Notes: a model not told the origin generated them from the sequence alone. Positions 15,264 through 57,118 are shown, counted from the first letter of the stretch. The stretch: 64,000 nt of DNA from Littorina saxatilis (GCF_037325665.1 NC_090260.1:34603906-34667905), one strand, 5' to 3'. Program-made: numbers and translations.

Positions 15264-15475
15264 TAGTATTGTGTGTATGATCTGCGTGTTTACAATTGTA
15301 TTTAATGGTATATCAACCCGTTTTGCTGAAGGTGAGATGTTAACTTGATCAGAGTTGGCGGCCATTCATACAAGCTTTTAGATGATAATTATGGTGTACG
15401 TTTGGAATTTTGTGTAATTGCTTATTTTTTCCTTACCAGAATTACAGTAGAGATGCTCTTAGTTTCAGACATTCT

Positions 15476-15800
15476 CTCTCATCTTCTTCTTCGTTCTTGG
15501 GCTGAAACTCCAACATACACTCGTGTTTTTTGCACGCTGGGGTTTTTACGTGTATGACCGTTTTACCCCGCCATTTAGGCAGCCATATGCTAATTTTCGT
15601 GTTTATATAACCCAACAAACTCTGACATGGATTTCAGGATCTTTCGCGTGCTTACTTGGTCTTGTGCTTGCGTGTATACACAAAGGCACTAGCAGGTCTG
15701 CACATAAGTTCAGATCGGAAAAATCTCCACCCTTAACCAACCAGGCGGAATGTAAACACTCAACCTCCCGCATGGGAGGCTGGCGTCTCGTTTCAGTGTT
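15476..15800 (-). mobile_element. tRNA-headed SINE (type B), degraded
   Basis: Minus-strand copy with gctgaaactccaacatacac, gttttaccccgccatttagg and ctgacatggatttcaggatc. The tRNA-like head at the right is degraded. Confidence 0.65.
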
Positions 15801-16140
15801 TCAGTCATTGACTCTTCTACAGTGATTTGTTTTTATTACATTTTTAGTTTTTAGACGTATTTTCACGAAGATACTTACCCATAGGTTTAAAATTGTCTGA
15901 AACGGAAACTTTGTACATTTGTGATAAGTACATTGTTAGGATGAACTTTACAAGTGTTCTTTTATTGTGTGTTATTTTTTTTATGCGCTATGGTCTTATG
16001 ATGTAAAGAACATTATCATCAGAAAGTTGATAATTTCTGCTTGCGGTTAACACTTTGCCTCAGTACCACTAAAAGGCACAGTGGCTCCTTCTTGTTGGCT
16101 CACCATCTCAGATCGGGCCAGGCTTTTTACATGGGATAAA
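15801..16140. other. Spacer before satellite
   Basis: AT-rich sequence with no gene or bounded repeat that I can recognise. Confidence 0.4.
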
Positions 16141-16141
16141 A

Positions 16142-18766
16142 CCATCCCTCCACTTGGTCACATACCATCCCTCCACTTGGTCACATACCATCCCTCCACT
16201 TGGTCACATACCATCCCTCCACTTGGTCACATACCATCCCTCCACTTGGTCACATACCATCCCTCCACTTGGTCACATACCATCCCTCCACTTGGTCACA
16301 TACCATCCCTCCACTTGGTCACATACCATCCCTCCACTTGGTCACATACCACCCCTCCACTTGGTCACATACCATCCCTCCACTTGGTCACATACCACCC
16401 CTCCACTTGGTCACATACCATCCCTCCACTTGGTCACATACCACCCCTCCACTTGGTCACATACCATCCCTCCACTTGGTCACATACCATCCCTCCACTT
16501 GGTCACATACCATCCCTCCACTTGGTCACATACCACCCCTCCACTTGGTCACATACCATCCCTCCACTTGGTCACATACCATCCCTCCACTTGGTCACAT
16601 ACCATCCCTCCACTTGGTCACATACCATCCCTCCACTTGGTCACATACCATCCCTCCACTTGGTCACATACCATCCCTCCACTTGGTCACATACCATCCC
16701 TCCGCTTGGTCACATACCATCCCTCCACTTGGTCACATACCATCCCTCCACTTGGTCACATACCATCCCTCCACTTGGTCACATACCATCCCTCCGCTTG
16801 GTCACATACCATCCCTCCACTTGGTCACATACCATCCCTCCACTTGGTCACATACCATCCCTCCACTTGGTCACATACCATCCCTCCACTTGGTCACATA
16901 CCATCCCTCCACTTGGTCACATACCATCCCTCCACTTGGTCACATACCATCCCTCCACTTGGTCACATACCATCCCTCCACTTGGTCACATACCATCCCT
17001 CCACTTGGTCACATACCATCCCTCCACTTGGTCACATACCATCCCTCCGCTTGGTCACATACCATCCCTCCGCTTGGTCACATACCATCCCTCCACTTGG
17101 TCACATACCATCCCTCCACTTGGTCACATACCATCCCTCCACTTGGTCACATACCATCCCTCCACTTGGTCACATACCATCCCTCCACTTGGTCACATAC
17201 CATCCCTCCACTTGGTCACATACCATCCCTCCACTTGGTCACATACCATCCCTCCACTTGGTCACATACCATCCCTCCACTTGGTCACATACCATCCCTC
17301 CACTTGGTCACATACCATCCCTCCACTTGGTCACATACCATCCCTCCACTTGGTCACATACCATCCCTCCACTTGGTCACATACCATCCCTCCACTTGGT
17401 CACATACCATCCCTCCGCTTGGTCACATACCATCCCTCCGCTTGGTCACATACCATCCCTCCACTTGGTCACATACCATCCCTCCACTTGGTCACATACC
17501 ATCCCTCCACTTGGTCACATACCATCCCTCCACTTGGTCACATACCATCCCTCCACTTGGTCACATACCATCCCTCCGCTTGGTCACATACCATCCCTCC
17601 GCTTGGTCACATACCATCCCTCCGCTTGGTCACATACCATCCCTCCGCTTGGTCACATACCATCCCTCCACTTGGTCACATACCATCCCTCCACTTGGTC
17701 ACATACCATCCCTCCACTTGGTCACATACCATCCCTCCACTTGGTCACATACCATCCCTCCACTTGGTCACATACCATCCCTCCACTTGGTCACATACCA
17801 TCCCTCCACTTGGTCACATACCATCCCTCCACTTGGTCACATACCATCCCTCCACTTGGTCACATACCATCCCTCCACTTGGTCACATACCATCCCTCCA
17901 CTTGGTCACATACCATCCCTCCACTTGGTCACATACCATCCCTCCACTTGGTCACATACCATCCCTCCACTTGGTCACATACCATCCCTCCACTTGGTCA
18001 CATACCATCCCTCCACTTGGTCACATACCATCCCTCCGCTTGGTCACATACCATCCCTCCACTTGGTCACATACCATCCCTCCGCTTGGTCACATACCAT
18101 CCCTCCGCTTGGTCACATACCATCCCTCCGCTTGGTCACATACCATCCCTCCGCTTGGTCACATACCATCCCTCCCCTTGGTCACATACCATCCCTCCAC
18201 TTGGTCACATACCATCCCTCCACTTGGTCACATACCATCCCTCCACTTGGTCACATACCATCCCTCCACTTGGTCACATACCATCCCTCCACTTGGTCAC
18301 ATACCATCCCTCCACTTGGTCACATACCATCCCTCCACTTGGTCACATACCATCCCTCCACTTGGTCACATACCATCCCTCCACTTGGTCACATACCATC
18401 CCTCCACTTGGTCACATACCATCCCTCCACTTGGTCACATACCATCCCTCCGCTTGGTCACATACCATCCCTCCGCTTGGTCACATACCATCCCTCCACT
18501 TGGTCACATACCATCCCTCCACTTGGTCACATACCATCCCTCCACTTGGTCACATACCATCCCTCCACTTGGTCACATACCATCCCTCCACTTGGTCACA
18601 TACCATCCCTCCACTTGGTCACATACCATCCCTCCACTTGGTCACATACCATCCCTCCACTTGGTCACATACCATCCCTCCACTTGGTCACATACCATCC
18701 CTCCACTTGGTCACATACCATCCCTCCACTTGGTCACATACCATCCCTCCACTTGGTCACATACCA
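16142..18766. repeat. 23-bp satellite array, about 114 copies
   Basis: A head-to-tail array of a 23-bp unit with core ccctccacttggtcacat. It is very homogeneous; most variants are one of two single-base types (cttgg preceded by cca or ccg; accatcc or accaccc). The ccg variants cluster in runs, suggesting local spread by unequal exchange or slippage. Because 23 is not divisible by 3 and the unit has no stop in any + frame, all three + frames stay open across the array. These frames are artefacts of the repeat. Confidence 0.97.
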
Positions 18767-19440
18767 AAAATAAAGTCTGGTTCTCCTTGTGCGGAATGGG
18801 ATTTTTTGTTATGAATTAATTTTGTGAATGCAATCGATGGCTTTTAAGGAATTAATTCATCAAAAGATTTAACTCACAAAAGCAAGCAGTCAGGGTGCAG
18901 CAAGCAGTCAGGGTGCTGAGTTTTGGTATGTGACTAAGCAGAGGGGTGGTCTTACCCCATGCACACATGAGAATCTTCAGACTTTTGGCTGAAATCAGAC
19001 TTTTTCTGTGAGCCACAGGGATATAATTTCAGAGCAATTGTATGGTTCATGCCCATAATTTCTACATTATGTTGTAAGACATAGATAACTTTCAGACTAT
19101 TTCATTTATGCCCGTTCCCATGTCTGCGGAGTCATGCGTGTGTGTCTGCCTAGTCTGATTTGATGCGGTGAGCTGAACTGTTTTCACGAGGAGTGTAGGC
19201 GCCTCACCGTCTTTCCCCCACACAGACCCATGGTCCCACTGGTGTCTTGATGGTACCGGCGGCACATGTGATCAAGACTGACGCTAGGATTATCAAGCAA
19301 TTATTTCTGCTTGTCCTTTAACACGCTGTGGCAGTATGGGGTCTTTACGCCAGAGTGTAAACTAGAGTTAAGGGTCTGTAAGTTTTTGGTTTTTGTACAT
19401 TTTTCACAGGCAGCAGGTTCAGAGTTTGAACAGTGCATAT
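18767..19440. other. Spacer right of satellite
   Basis: Unique-looking sequence. The 15-bp string agcaagcagtcagggtg appears twice near 18881-18915. No gene seen. Confidence 0.4.
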
Positions 19441-19449
19441 TCATGAGCA

Positions 19450-19645
19450 TTTTTGTGTGTGCGAGTGATTGTGCATGCGTGTTTGTGTTTGTGTGTGTGT
19501 GTGCGCGCCCATGTGTGTGTGAGTGAATTTGCTTGTGAGCATGCATGTGTGAGTGAATTTGCTTGTGTGCACGTGTGTGTATGTGAATGTGTCGTGTGAC
19601 TGAATGTGCATGTGTGTGAATGTGAGCGTGTATGTGTGCGTGCAT
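19450..19645. repeat. GT-rich imperfect repeat
   Basis: Imperfect tgtgtg/tgaatg repeats over about 200 bp. The His-rich minus-strand frames here are products of the repeat. Confidence 0.8.
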
Positions 19646-20089
19646 TCCTGTGTGTTTTCTTTCTCCATCTATAGCTCAGTTATAACTTCTTCAGGAATGA
19701 GAGTTCCCATCCAGAATTTGAAAGTAGTTTCCAGATAAGTGTCAGGATTTTGAAAATGTTTTCCAGATTTTGAGAGGGAAAAGGCCAACGGAAAATACCT
19801 TTTTAAGATGTGTTGATTTTTGTTTGTGGATTTTGTTTTGTTTTGCATTTGATTGCATGTAAACTTGCTCCAAATTGTGTCAAAAATCCCTGAAGTGTTC
19901 CAATTTTTCAGGGTCCGGGATCGGTCTTGGGACGACCCCCTCTGAACTTTCAACCCCGCTGTTTTGTTATACTGCGTTTTGACTAGCTGCCCTAACTTGA
20001 GTGATCCGTCTCTGTAAAAACAGGTACCTGGTTCACACTTTGCATTTATGTATCTGTCTGTCTGTCTGTCTGCTTTTGTTTCTATTCAG

Positions 20090-20440
20090 TTTTGTGTATG
20101 ATTTGTTTTATAACTTAGTGTTATTTATGATTTTTTATTTTATAACTAGTTTTATGTATGCGTTTGTTTTATAACTTGGTGTTATTTATATTTTATTTTA
20201 TAACTAGTTTTATGTATGCATTTGTTTTATAACTTGGTGTTATTTATGATATTTTATTTTATAACTAGTTTTATCCATGATTTTTGTTTTATAGCTTTGT
20301 ATTAATGACTTTTATTTTATAACTAGTTTTATTCATGATTTTTGTTTTATAGCTTAGTATTAATGACTTTTATTTTATAACTAGTTCTATTCATGAGTTT
20401 TGTTTTATAACTAGTTTTATGTATGATTTTTGTTTGCTAA
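20090..20440. repeat. Diverged ~55-bp tandem repeat
   Basis: Seven or so imperfect units built on tttgttttataacttggtg and tataactagttttat. It is AT-rich and noncoding. The sequence from 20460 to 21990 shows only short GT repeats, a diverged MITE-like piece near 20745-20890 and no gene. An AATAAA lies near 20550. Confidence 0.75.
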
Positions 20441-22009
20441 TGACAGGTGTCAATTGGACTGTTCAGTTTTAACGTGGTGTGAGTGTTGGGATGTGCGAGC
20501 GTGTGAAGATCAACTTGGACCTCTGTGATGCCTACACATATTTTCTTTGTAATAAAAATAATGAACATTGAGAACTGATTGTGAAGAGCTGTTTTTAGTG
20601 TGTGTGACTGTGTGTGTCACAGTGTGTGTGTCACAGTGTGTGGGTGTGTGTGTGTCAGCACGCAAATGTGAACAAGACTAATGTGGGTACATGGATAAAA
20701 GCAACTGTCGGGATGTGTTTGTGTGAATGACATGAATGTACAGTCGAACCTGTTGACAATGACCATTCAGGGGACCGCTATAGACAGGTGGTCACTGTGG
20801 AAAGGTGAATTGTATTGAGAAAAAAACCTGGGATCCTCTCGGGCGATCACAATGGGCAGGTTGTCATTATTAAGAGGTAGTTGCCAGGGCAGGTTTGTCC
20901 AGGCCTGGGAATGTTACACCTTTCCGAGTAAATAAGATGAATTCCTTTTCTAATTGTGTAAGAAAAGCCTCAGCCTCCTTGTGCCCTTAAAAATGCTAAA
21001 ACATGCTTAAAACACAAAATGTTCCCGTCAGTACTCCCAAACCACTTTTACTCATTCCCAGGCCTGCTGTGTGTGTGTATGTGCACAGTAAATAAAGAAA
21101 ATGTATTGGCAGGTATGCAGTGTGTGAAATATTAGTTATGGAAAAATCATTGTCAGCATAATTATTTGTCTGTGCTTTGGGGGTGATAACAATAAGAGAG
21201 CCTTGATCATTATGCAAATTGCATCATGGACAGCAAATTGCTGAATATATATATTACATGTACTATACAGATGTATAAACGGTTATGAGTAAAGACTGCC
21301 AAATCTCTTTGTTTTTGGACTTACTAAAATACTCTTTACTCATAACCGTTTACACATCTGTATAGTTGGCACGTTCCAAAATTCAGAATCAAAACACAAG
21401 AAAGTCGATGTATTTGTGACCGTAACGTATTGTTTTGTTAATAACAAACCTTCCAACAACTTACCTTTGTTTGTTTTTTTAAAGTATTTTAGTAATAAAA
21501 ACAACAACTTGACCTGAAAAAACATTTTGAATATAATCTTATTCAATTGACCGTGGCGAGCATATATTGTGTAAATAGCACAATCAACTCTCCACAGGAA
21601 GTTTCTAATTGTGCTACTTTTCATAGTTCTGCCGCATGTAAATTTGTTGTAACGTAAAACTACAGTAAAAAAAATTGCACGTAAAACTACAGTAAAAAAA
21701 AAAATTCTTGTGCAATAAATCTGATAATGAGTCAGCATCTTATTCAGAAAAAATACATGCATAGGCAAAACAGGAACTCAAAGAAAAAAGAAAATAGTGG
21801 AAAACAACTAACAAACAATCGCACACAAAAACTTTAACACTGCACAACTTTTCTGAAAAATGGCACAGCATTTGGGCTGTATCTGTGCAACTGGTGTAAA
21901 AGCAAAGAAGAAAGTAGCACAGATCTGGCACAGAGTCTGACTACATTAAGGTGCTTGGCAGACATCTACCTTAGTGTACATTCAAGGCTGAAATACATTT
22001 TATTTCATA

Positions 22010-22183
22010 CACTGGAACCCCCTTTTAAGACGTACAAAAATCTGAGAAAATCGGGTCTTAAAAAGGAGGGAGTCTTAAGTCAGAGGTAAATTAACAAAGG
22101 CTATGAACAGAAAGTGTGAAAAGGCAAGGTCTTGAAAAGGAGGGAGTCTTAAAGTGGGGGGGTCTTAAAAGGGGGTTCCACTG
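22010..22183. mobile_element. Tigger/pogo-like MITE
   Basis: A 174-bp element with ends ctggaacccccttttaagac and its complement gtcttaaaagggggttccac. TA precedes the left end. The type C SINE inserted at its right end and duplicated part of this terminal repeat. Confidence 0.7.
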
Positions 22184-22186
22184 TTT

Positions 22187-22559
22187 CTTTCTTTCTTTAT
22201 TTGGTGTTTAACGTCGTTTTCAACCGTTCAAGGTTATATCGCGACGGGGAAAGGCGGGGGGGGGGAATGGGGTAGAGCCACCTGTTAATTGTTTCTTGTT
22301 CACAAAAGCACTGATCAAAAAATTGCTCCAGGGGCTTGCAACGTAGTACAATATATGACCTTACTGGGAGAATGCAAGTTTCCAGTACAAAGGACTTAAC
22401 ATTTCTTACATACTGCTTGACTAAAATCTTTACAAACATTGACTATATTCTATACAAGAAACACTTAACAAGGGTAAAAGGAGAAACAGAATCCGTTAGT
22501 CGCCTCTTACGACATGCTGGGGAGCATCGGGTAAATTCTTCCCCCTAACCCGCGGGGTG
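22187..22559 (-). mobile_element. SINE-like element type C, inserted in a MITE end
   Basis: A minus-oriented full copy with its tail at the left (tttctttctttcttt). A 16-bp direct repeat, gggggttccactgttt, flanks it (22171-22186 and 22560-22575). The duplicated sequence is the MITE terminal repeat, so the order of insertion is clear. Confidence 0.85.
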
Positions 22560-22579
22560 GGGGGTTCCACTGTTTACGT

Positions 22580-23070
22580 TTGGTAAATTGGGCTAGATTG
22601 GACCAGTCCAGAAAGGTTATTTATTCACCAATTTATTTCGGCAACTCTGAGTGTAATCATCAAAAGATTATTCATATATTAGCATAATTAACATGTATTC
22701 ATTCATGTATAGTTCTTTTCTATATTTATGTAAACTGAACACAATGTTAACAGCAAGCCACAACCAAGTGTAAAAGGAAAATTGAGACCTCATCAAAAAA
22801 CTTATATTACAGGGACACTTAATTACTATCATGAAAAATGGCTGGAGAACATAAACAACTTCTCACATGAAAAAATAGACATCTCTCGTACATTTTAATT
22901 TGCAGAATACATTTTGTATCAACACAAAAACACCAATCAGGATTTGCATACGCCACTGTAGCTAACACCCATGATATGATTCAAAACCCAAACCAAACAC
23001 AGCACACATTTTACACAAATCTACGCTTATAGCTACAGCTTGATCACTGTGGAAAAATCAAAAAAAATTA
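22580..23070. other. Spacer, no gene seen
   Basis: AT-rich sequence without recognisable features. Confidence 0.4.
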
Positions 23071-23076
23071 GATATA

Positions 23077-23248
23077 CAGTAGAACCCTTCTTTAAGACCG
23101 TTAAACCTCTTTGAAAATCAGGTCTTAAAAAGATAGGAGTCTTAATAAAATGGGGGTACATTTAAAGAGGTCATGCAGCAAAATTCTGAAGGTCTTAAAA
23201 AAGTAAATGTTAAGGGGCTTACTGTCCATCAGGTCTTAATTGCCTATA
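23077..23248. mobile_element. Tigger/pogo-like MITE, right end missing
   Basis: It starts cagtagaacccttctttaag after a TA. It shares its interior (gaggtcatgcagcaaaattc) with the fragment at 25046-25178. The right terminal repeat is missing, and the Tigger element at 23249 begins directly beyond it. Confidence 0.55.
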
Positions 23249-23352
23249 CAGTAGAACCCCTCTCTAGCGACCTTGAAAATGTTGACAAAAATCGGTCCTT
23301 ATGGAGGGGGGTCCTTACAGAGGGAGGGGGCGGGGCCACAAAGAAAGTCACC

Positions 23353-23610
23353 TCAGATTTTCTTAAAAAAAGAAAACAGAGAAGTTTGAGTTGCTGACGA
23401 CCGTTTCCTCAAGCAAACTGCTTCGATTTCATGTTTGACATTGTCGATGGTGTCCACCAGTTCTGGTGCATGTTTCAATGCAAAAAGAGTTAGTTTCTGA
23501 GCAAGCATTTCTTTACAGCAGTCCCTGCAATGATGAAGGCCCTCCGAGAAAGAGAGTGAAAAATCGGCCACCGTTCTCAGCATCGCGTATCTGTGTGTAA
23601 CCTCTTTCAT
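23353..23610 (-). pseudogene. Tigger transposase C-terminal fragment
   Basis: The frame ends SSATQTSLFSFFKKI, resembling the usual S/T-rich, FF-containing C-terminus of Tigger proteins, and contains ALKHAPELVDTIDNVKHEIE. It lies in the same orientation as the N-terminal fragment inside the same terminal repeats. It has no own start and is a remnant. Confidence 0.55.
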
Positions 23611-24204
23611 TGAAAAGATACTCTTGTTTCCCTGCAGCCTTGACCAGTGAGTCGGTTACCTAATCTGTGAACCCTTCAGTTGTGTTGCTTTGTCAAAAGT
23701 TAGACACAGTCAACTAGTTTTGCTCTGAGTGAACAGTGCAGCTGGCCTCAATTAGCCGGTGACACCTCTCTGGCCACAGCACCAAACAGTACATGGCTGG
23801 GGGGAGAGAGAGAGAGGGGGGGGGGGGGGTAGCTGGCTAAACTCAGTGGGGTGTCCGGTGTCACTGAAGTCAGCAGGAAGAGCATTGGAGAGAAATAGAG
23901 AGGTGTACTCTTCCAAACATCAGTTGTCAGCGCTTAGGGTAGTCAGTGAGGGAGAGTGAGAGCGGTTTGTGTACAGTCCGACTGAAGAGTGAAAAGTCAC
24001 TGCCACAAGATCGGCATGTAGTCAATAAAGCCAGACAAGAAGAATGATTATGACATGCGGCTCTATCTGCTGGGTTTTTTATTCAAACTGGTTTTCAACG
24101 CTTATTCTCACAAAGCATCTGCACACCTGCCTCTGCCTCTGTGCTGTGTTTGTGTGGCTGCTTTTGTATGATGTCAGTGCATGGTGAGTGCGTTCACTGC
24201 CTTG

Positions 24205-24384
24205 TCACCACTTCCCCACCTTTTTCAGAATGTTTTCTTGGAGTTGGATAATTCTTTGAATTTGCGATTTTCCAACATCAAGACTTTTTGCAATCGCGAT
24301 GGCAGTTTCTCCCTTTTTGTGTCTGTTCACAACATTCACTCGATTCTCGAGAGTTAAATATTTTCTTTTCTTTGTAGACGCCAT
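24205..24384 (-). CDS. Tigger transposase N-terminal helix-turn-helix fragment
   Basis: A 59-residue frame from ATG at 24384: MASTKKRKYLTLENRV, then GETAIAIAKSLDVGKSQIQRI. This is the psq/CENP-B N-terminal DNA-binding domain of pogo-class transposases (basic start, LTLE.RV, A-I-A-K-x-x-x-V-G-x-S-x-I). The frame ends soon after the first HTH; the CENP-B-type second HTH and DDE domain are missing. Confidence 0.7.
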   Translation of the reverse strand: MASTKKRKYLTLENRVNVVNRHKKGETAIAIAKSLDVGKSQIQRIIQLQENILKKVGKW

Positions 24385-24805
24385 GTCGATCTCCACTGCT
24401 CTTCTGTCCAAAGACTGTCTATTCTGACTGAATTGAACGGTGTGTGTTGGTCACGTGAGTTTGTTTTCTCGATGATTGGTTTGTGATGTTTACTCAGCCC
24501 ACCCAACCATCACACCTCTCAGCGGTTAATTAGTGCCTTTGCTTACGCAAGACGGTTATAACTGGTTATAACCGGTTTGTCAGTGATGCGTTACGCTGAC
24601 TGAGTCTTGGCTTTGTCTGACAAAGTCGTTACACAAGCTGTTAGGTCGGTCCTTAGACGTTAGAGCGGGGTGGTCGCTACACTGGTGACAACTATATAAG
24701 GAAACACATCGGTTAAAAAAAAAAGGGTCGTTGTGGCGGGGTAGTCCTTAGAGAGGGGGGTCGTTGTGAGGGGTTCTACTGTATTGGACATGAATTGGTT
24801 TACAC

Positions 24806-25046
24806 GATTCGAGTTTTTACGCCCTCACGGCTTTTGATGTATGCGTGTTTAGGTGGTATCAGCCATCTGCACTTATGGTAGAATGACCAAGATCTTTAAC
24901 GTGCCATTGTGGTGACACGGGGGTGGGAGATGGATACCGTCTCTGGGTCTGCACATAAAGTTGACCCGTGTCCGTCCCGGCCCGGATTCGAACCAGCGAC
25001 CTTTCGATCACAAGTCCAGTGCTCTACCACCCGAGCTACCCGGGCC
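24806..25046 (-). mobile_element. tRNA-headed SINE (type A)
   Basis: A minus-strand copy with the tRNA-like head at the right (cggattcgaaccagcgacc and gctctaccacccgagctacc). It abuts a MITE fragment at 25046-25178. Confidence 0.8.
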
Positions 25047-25178
25047 CCTTAATCAGATCTTACAAAGAAAGGAGTCTTAAAATGGGGGTCAATTTAAAGA
25101 GGTCATGCAGCAAAATTCTGAAGGTCTTAAAAAGGAGGGATTTTAAATTGGGGGATCTCAAAAGGGGGTTCCACTGTA
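25046..25178. mobile_element. Tigger/pogo-like MITE fragment
   Basis: The right end, aagggggttccactg, is intact. The left end was lost where the SINE sits. Confidence 0.5.
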
Positions 25179-25377
25179 AAGCGATCCCACCAGAGATATT
25201 TCAAACTTGATACAGTCACAACCACTAGAAAATTAACTCAGTTTTATTTTCAAGACAGTAATTGAAAACAAAATGACCCATTTAATTGTAAAAGGATGAG
25301 AGAGTCTCAGAGAGAGAGAAGTCGGAAGTCGGAAATTTTATTTGTTAAGTCTCTGGCACATAACATTAAACTTGAGA

Positions 25378-25405
25378 GAGAGATCAAATCAAATTTTACG
25401 AGGGT

Positions 25406-25486
<81 letters not shown>

Positions 25487-25490
25487 ACCC
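25378..25490. repeat. (GA)n tract with a ~30-bp LINE tail remnant
   Basis: The string gatcaaatcaaattttacgagggttgtgag (25385-25414) matches the 3' tail of the LINE family (compare 55418-55460). It lies between GA runs; the longer run is 25409-25486. Confidence 0.7.
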
Positions 25491-25922
25491 ATTGCACACC
25501 GGTACGACCGAACTAAGGTAACGTTAAATTACTGTTGTGCAGCGGGTTGAAAGAATACCCTATACCTCGGAGATATACCTTCACTCGGTCTCAACGACGT
25601 CACGTGACATGTTATATGGTGGAAGAGAATGCTGTCGCTTATTTTCCTTTTGAGGATGAGGGTTTAACATGGATCGGGAACTTACAGGACAACCGTGGCT
25701 GTGCTTGCAAGTTTGGATAGTTCTTTCCGTGACTGAGCATCGTTTCAGTCTTACCGAACTGAGGGTGGAAAATAAGCGACAGCATTCTCTTCCACCTTAT
25801 AACATGTCACGTGACGTCGTTGAGACCGAGTGAAGGTATATCTCCGAGGTATAGGGTATTCTTTCAACCCGCTGCACAACAGTAATTTATTGATACCTTA
25901 GTTCGGTCGTACCGGTGTGTAA
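25491..25922. mobile_element. ~430-bp inverted-repeat element inside a GA tract
   Basis: Two arms of about 165 bp (outer end acaccggtacgaccgaac and its complement) face each other around a ~100-bp middle. GA repeats on the same strand flank both sides (to 25486; from 25929), so the element appears to sit inside one GA array. It has no coding frame. Confidence 0.75.
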
Positions 25923-25927
25923 TACCT

Positions 25928-26010
<83 letters not shown>
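25928..26010. repeat. (GA)n microsatellite
   Basis: About 40 GA dinucleotides. The following AT-rich stretch 26011-26990 shows no gene or bounded element. Confidence 0.95.
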
Positions 26011-26014
<4 letters not shown>

Positions 26015-26998
26015 AGAAAGAGAGATCAGCAAAGAAAATTCAAAATTACAGAAATCATCCATCTGTAGTACATTCATAGACTCGCATAACCAATGGCTGC
26101 CTCATATTCTCCCATTTGAAGGGTATAGGCACACAGAGGCGGGCACTAAATAAAAAAAAAGTATGAGATCCGAGAAAAAAACATAAAATGTACAGAACAT
26201 CACATGGAATGATATCTATATTTGACAGTGGAATTAAATGTAACAGAATAGAAATAAAAGATCTGTGATTTAAAAAATATATACTCTTTGAAAAAATATA
26301 TATATATATCTAACAGGGATAAGATGAGAATTACTGCCCACAGACAAATAAAAACATCACAGCTGAGAGATTGTGTGATAAACCCGATGATATATAAAAC
26401 AACCAAACACACAAGAGTTTCATTGTGTTCTATTGTGCTGCATTAATATGCTTTTGGTGTTTTCGCCAACCAAACTTAGAGATCTTACAGAACCGTACTG
26501 ATCACTTCTCACAAACAAAACTGAGTGCACTGAGCATACAATGGTACTTGTTATGCGAGGCCCCTCCAATCTATTCAAACTTGAAGAAAACATTTTTCAA
26601 AAAAGTTCACATAATATCACAACTTTTCACAACACACTTTTTATAAAACTGAGAACACTGTGTACATCATAGTACTTGAAAGATCAAAAAGATATCTCTA
26701 TGACAAAATCACATGATATCAGAAACATCCAGTCACAACAAATATTCTTCCTTTCAAATTATTTGAATGAAGACCAATAGCAAGAAAAATTCCAACTCGC
26801 ACATCCAATGTCCTCATTTTTGAATACAACGAAACTGGATATTTGATTGTCATTAGTACATTTTTCTCAGCAAAAACTATTTTAAAAAAAGAGAGGAAAG
26901 GGGACTAATGATTCAGCTGTTTGCTGCAGACAACAATATCAATACATATATAGTGAACAAATGTTACCCCATTACTTCTACTTTGTCTGGCAACTGTT

Positions 26999-27335
26999 TA
27001 ATAATAATAATAATAACAATGGACATTTGCTATAGCGCATAATCATATATATGCTCAATGCGCTTTACAATTTATGCCGTGTGAGATATCACGCATTCAC
27101 ATCGGCCAGCAAACCTCAAACCTAGGGCGAGCATTCACCTTTCACGGCCTATTATTCCAAGTCACACGGGTATTTGGTGGACATTTTTATCTATGCCTAT
27201 ACAATTTTGCCAGGAAAGACCCTTTTGTCAATCGTGGGATCTTTAACGTGCACACCCCAATGTAGTGTACACGAAGGGACCTCGGTTTTTCGTCTCATCC
27301 GAAAGACTAGCACTTGAACCCACCACCTAGGTTAG
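26999..27335 (+). mobile_element. SINE-like repeat (type D) with (AAT)n end
   Basis: An aataataataataa run is followed by atgcgctttacaatttatg, gcattcacctttcacggcc, gatctttaacgtgcacacc and gaagggacctcggtttttcg. The opposite-strand partner at 42172-42470 shares the central blocks and also has an AAT run. The same wording occurs widely in mollusc genomes (recalled, not searched). It lies just past the SQOR stop codon. Confidence 0.65.
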
Positions 27336-27526
27336 GAAAGGTTTCTCTTTTGTTAACAAACTGAGGAACATACAAACACAAAATGTCTCCTTTCTCCACC
27401 ATGGCCAATGTCAATGAGCAAGCTACTCTCATCAAAGCACAATAAAAGTCAAACAATCCCGACTTCTTGACTAAGTTATCAAACCATCATAATAACTGAA
27501 GAGCGCATGTTCGTCAGTGCTGTCTC

Positions 27527-56976
<29,450 letters not shown>

Positions 56977-57118
56977 GTCCCTGATCGACAGTGGAGCACT
57001 TAGTGTCTTTGAACGCCGATTAAAATCCCTAAAGAAACCTGATTTATCTGCTTCACCGAAAGTACGAAAAAGAATGCACAAGAAACGCAAGCACCGGGTC
57101 GAAAACAGGAACTTCTGA

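Larger units (their letters stand above)
23249..24781 (-). mobile_element. Tigger/pogo-like DNA transposon, internally deleted
   Basis: The ends cagtagaacccctc and gaggggttctactg are perfect inverted repeats flanked by TA (23247-23248, 24782-24783). On the minus strand it keeps the first and last parts of a Tigger transposase: a helix-turn-helix N-terminus at 24205-24384 and a C-terminal piece at 23353-23610. The DDE catalytic middle is absent, so it could move only with an enzyme supplied by another copy. Confidence 0.8.

Noticed and set aside
16142-18766. Possible CRISPR array
   Set aside because: Units follow each other without spacers, the genome is eukaryotic and no cas genes are present.
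16081-18819. Three overlapping 850-910-codon plus-strand frames
   Set aside because: They are the same 23-bp satellite read in three frames. No frame has a unique sequence beyond a few flanking codons.
12525-20560. An 8-kb DPP8/9 3' UTR ending at the AATAAA near 20550
   Set aside because: Possible but unsupported; the interval holds several repeats and the satellite, and no transcript data are available.
22336-22548. A 70-codon frame seen in three places (8623-8835, 22336-22548, 41022-41270)
   Set aside because: It is the antisense of the type C short retroelement, has no ATG at its start (TTG) and is repeated only because the element is repeated.
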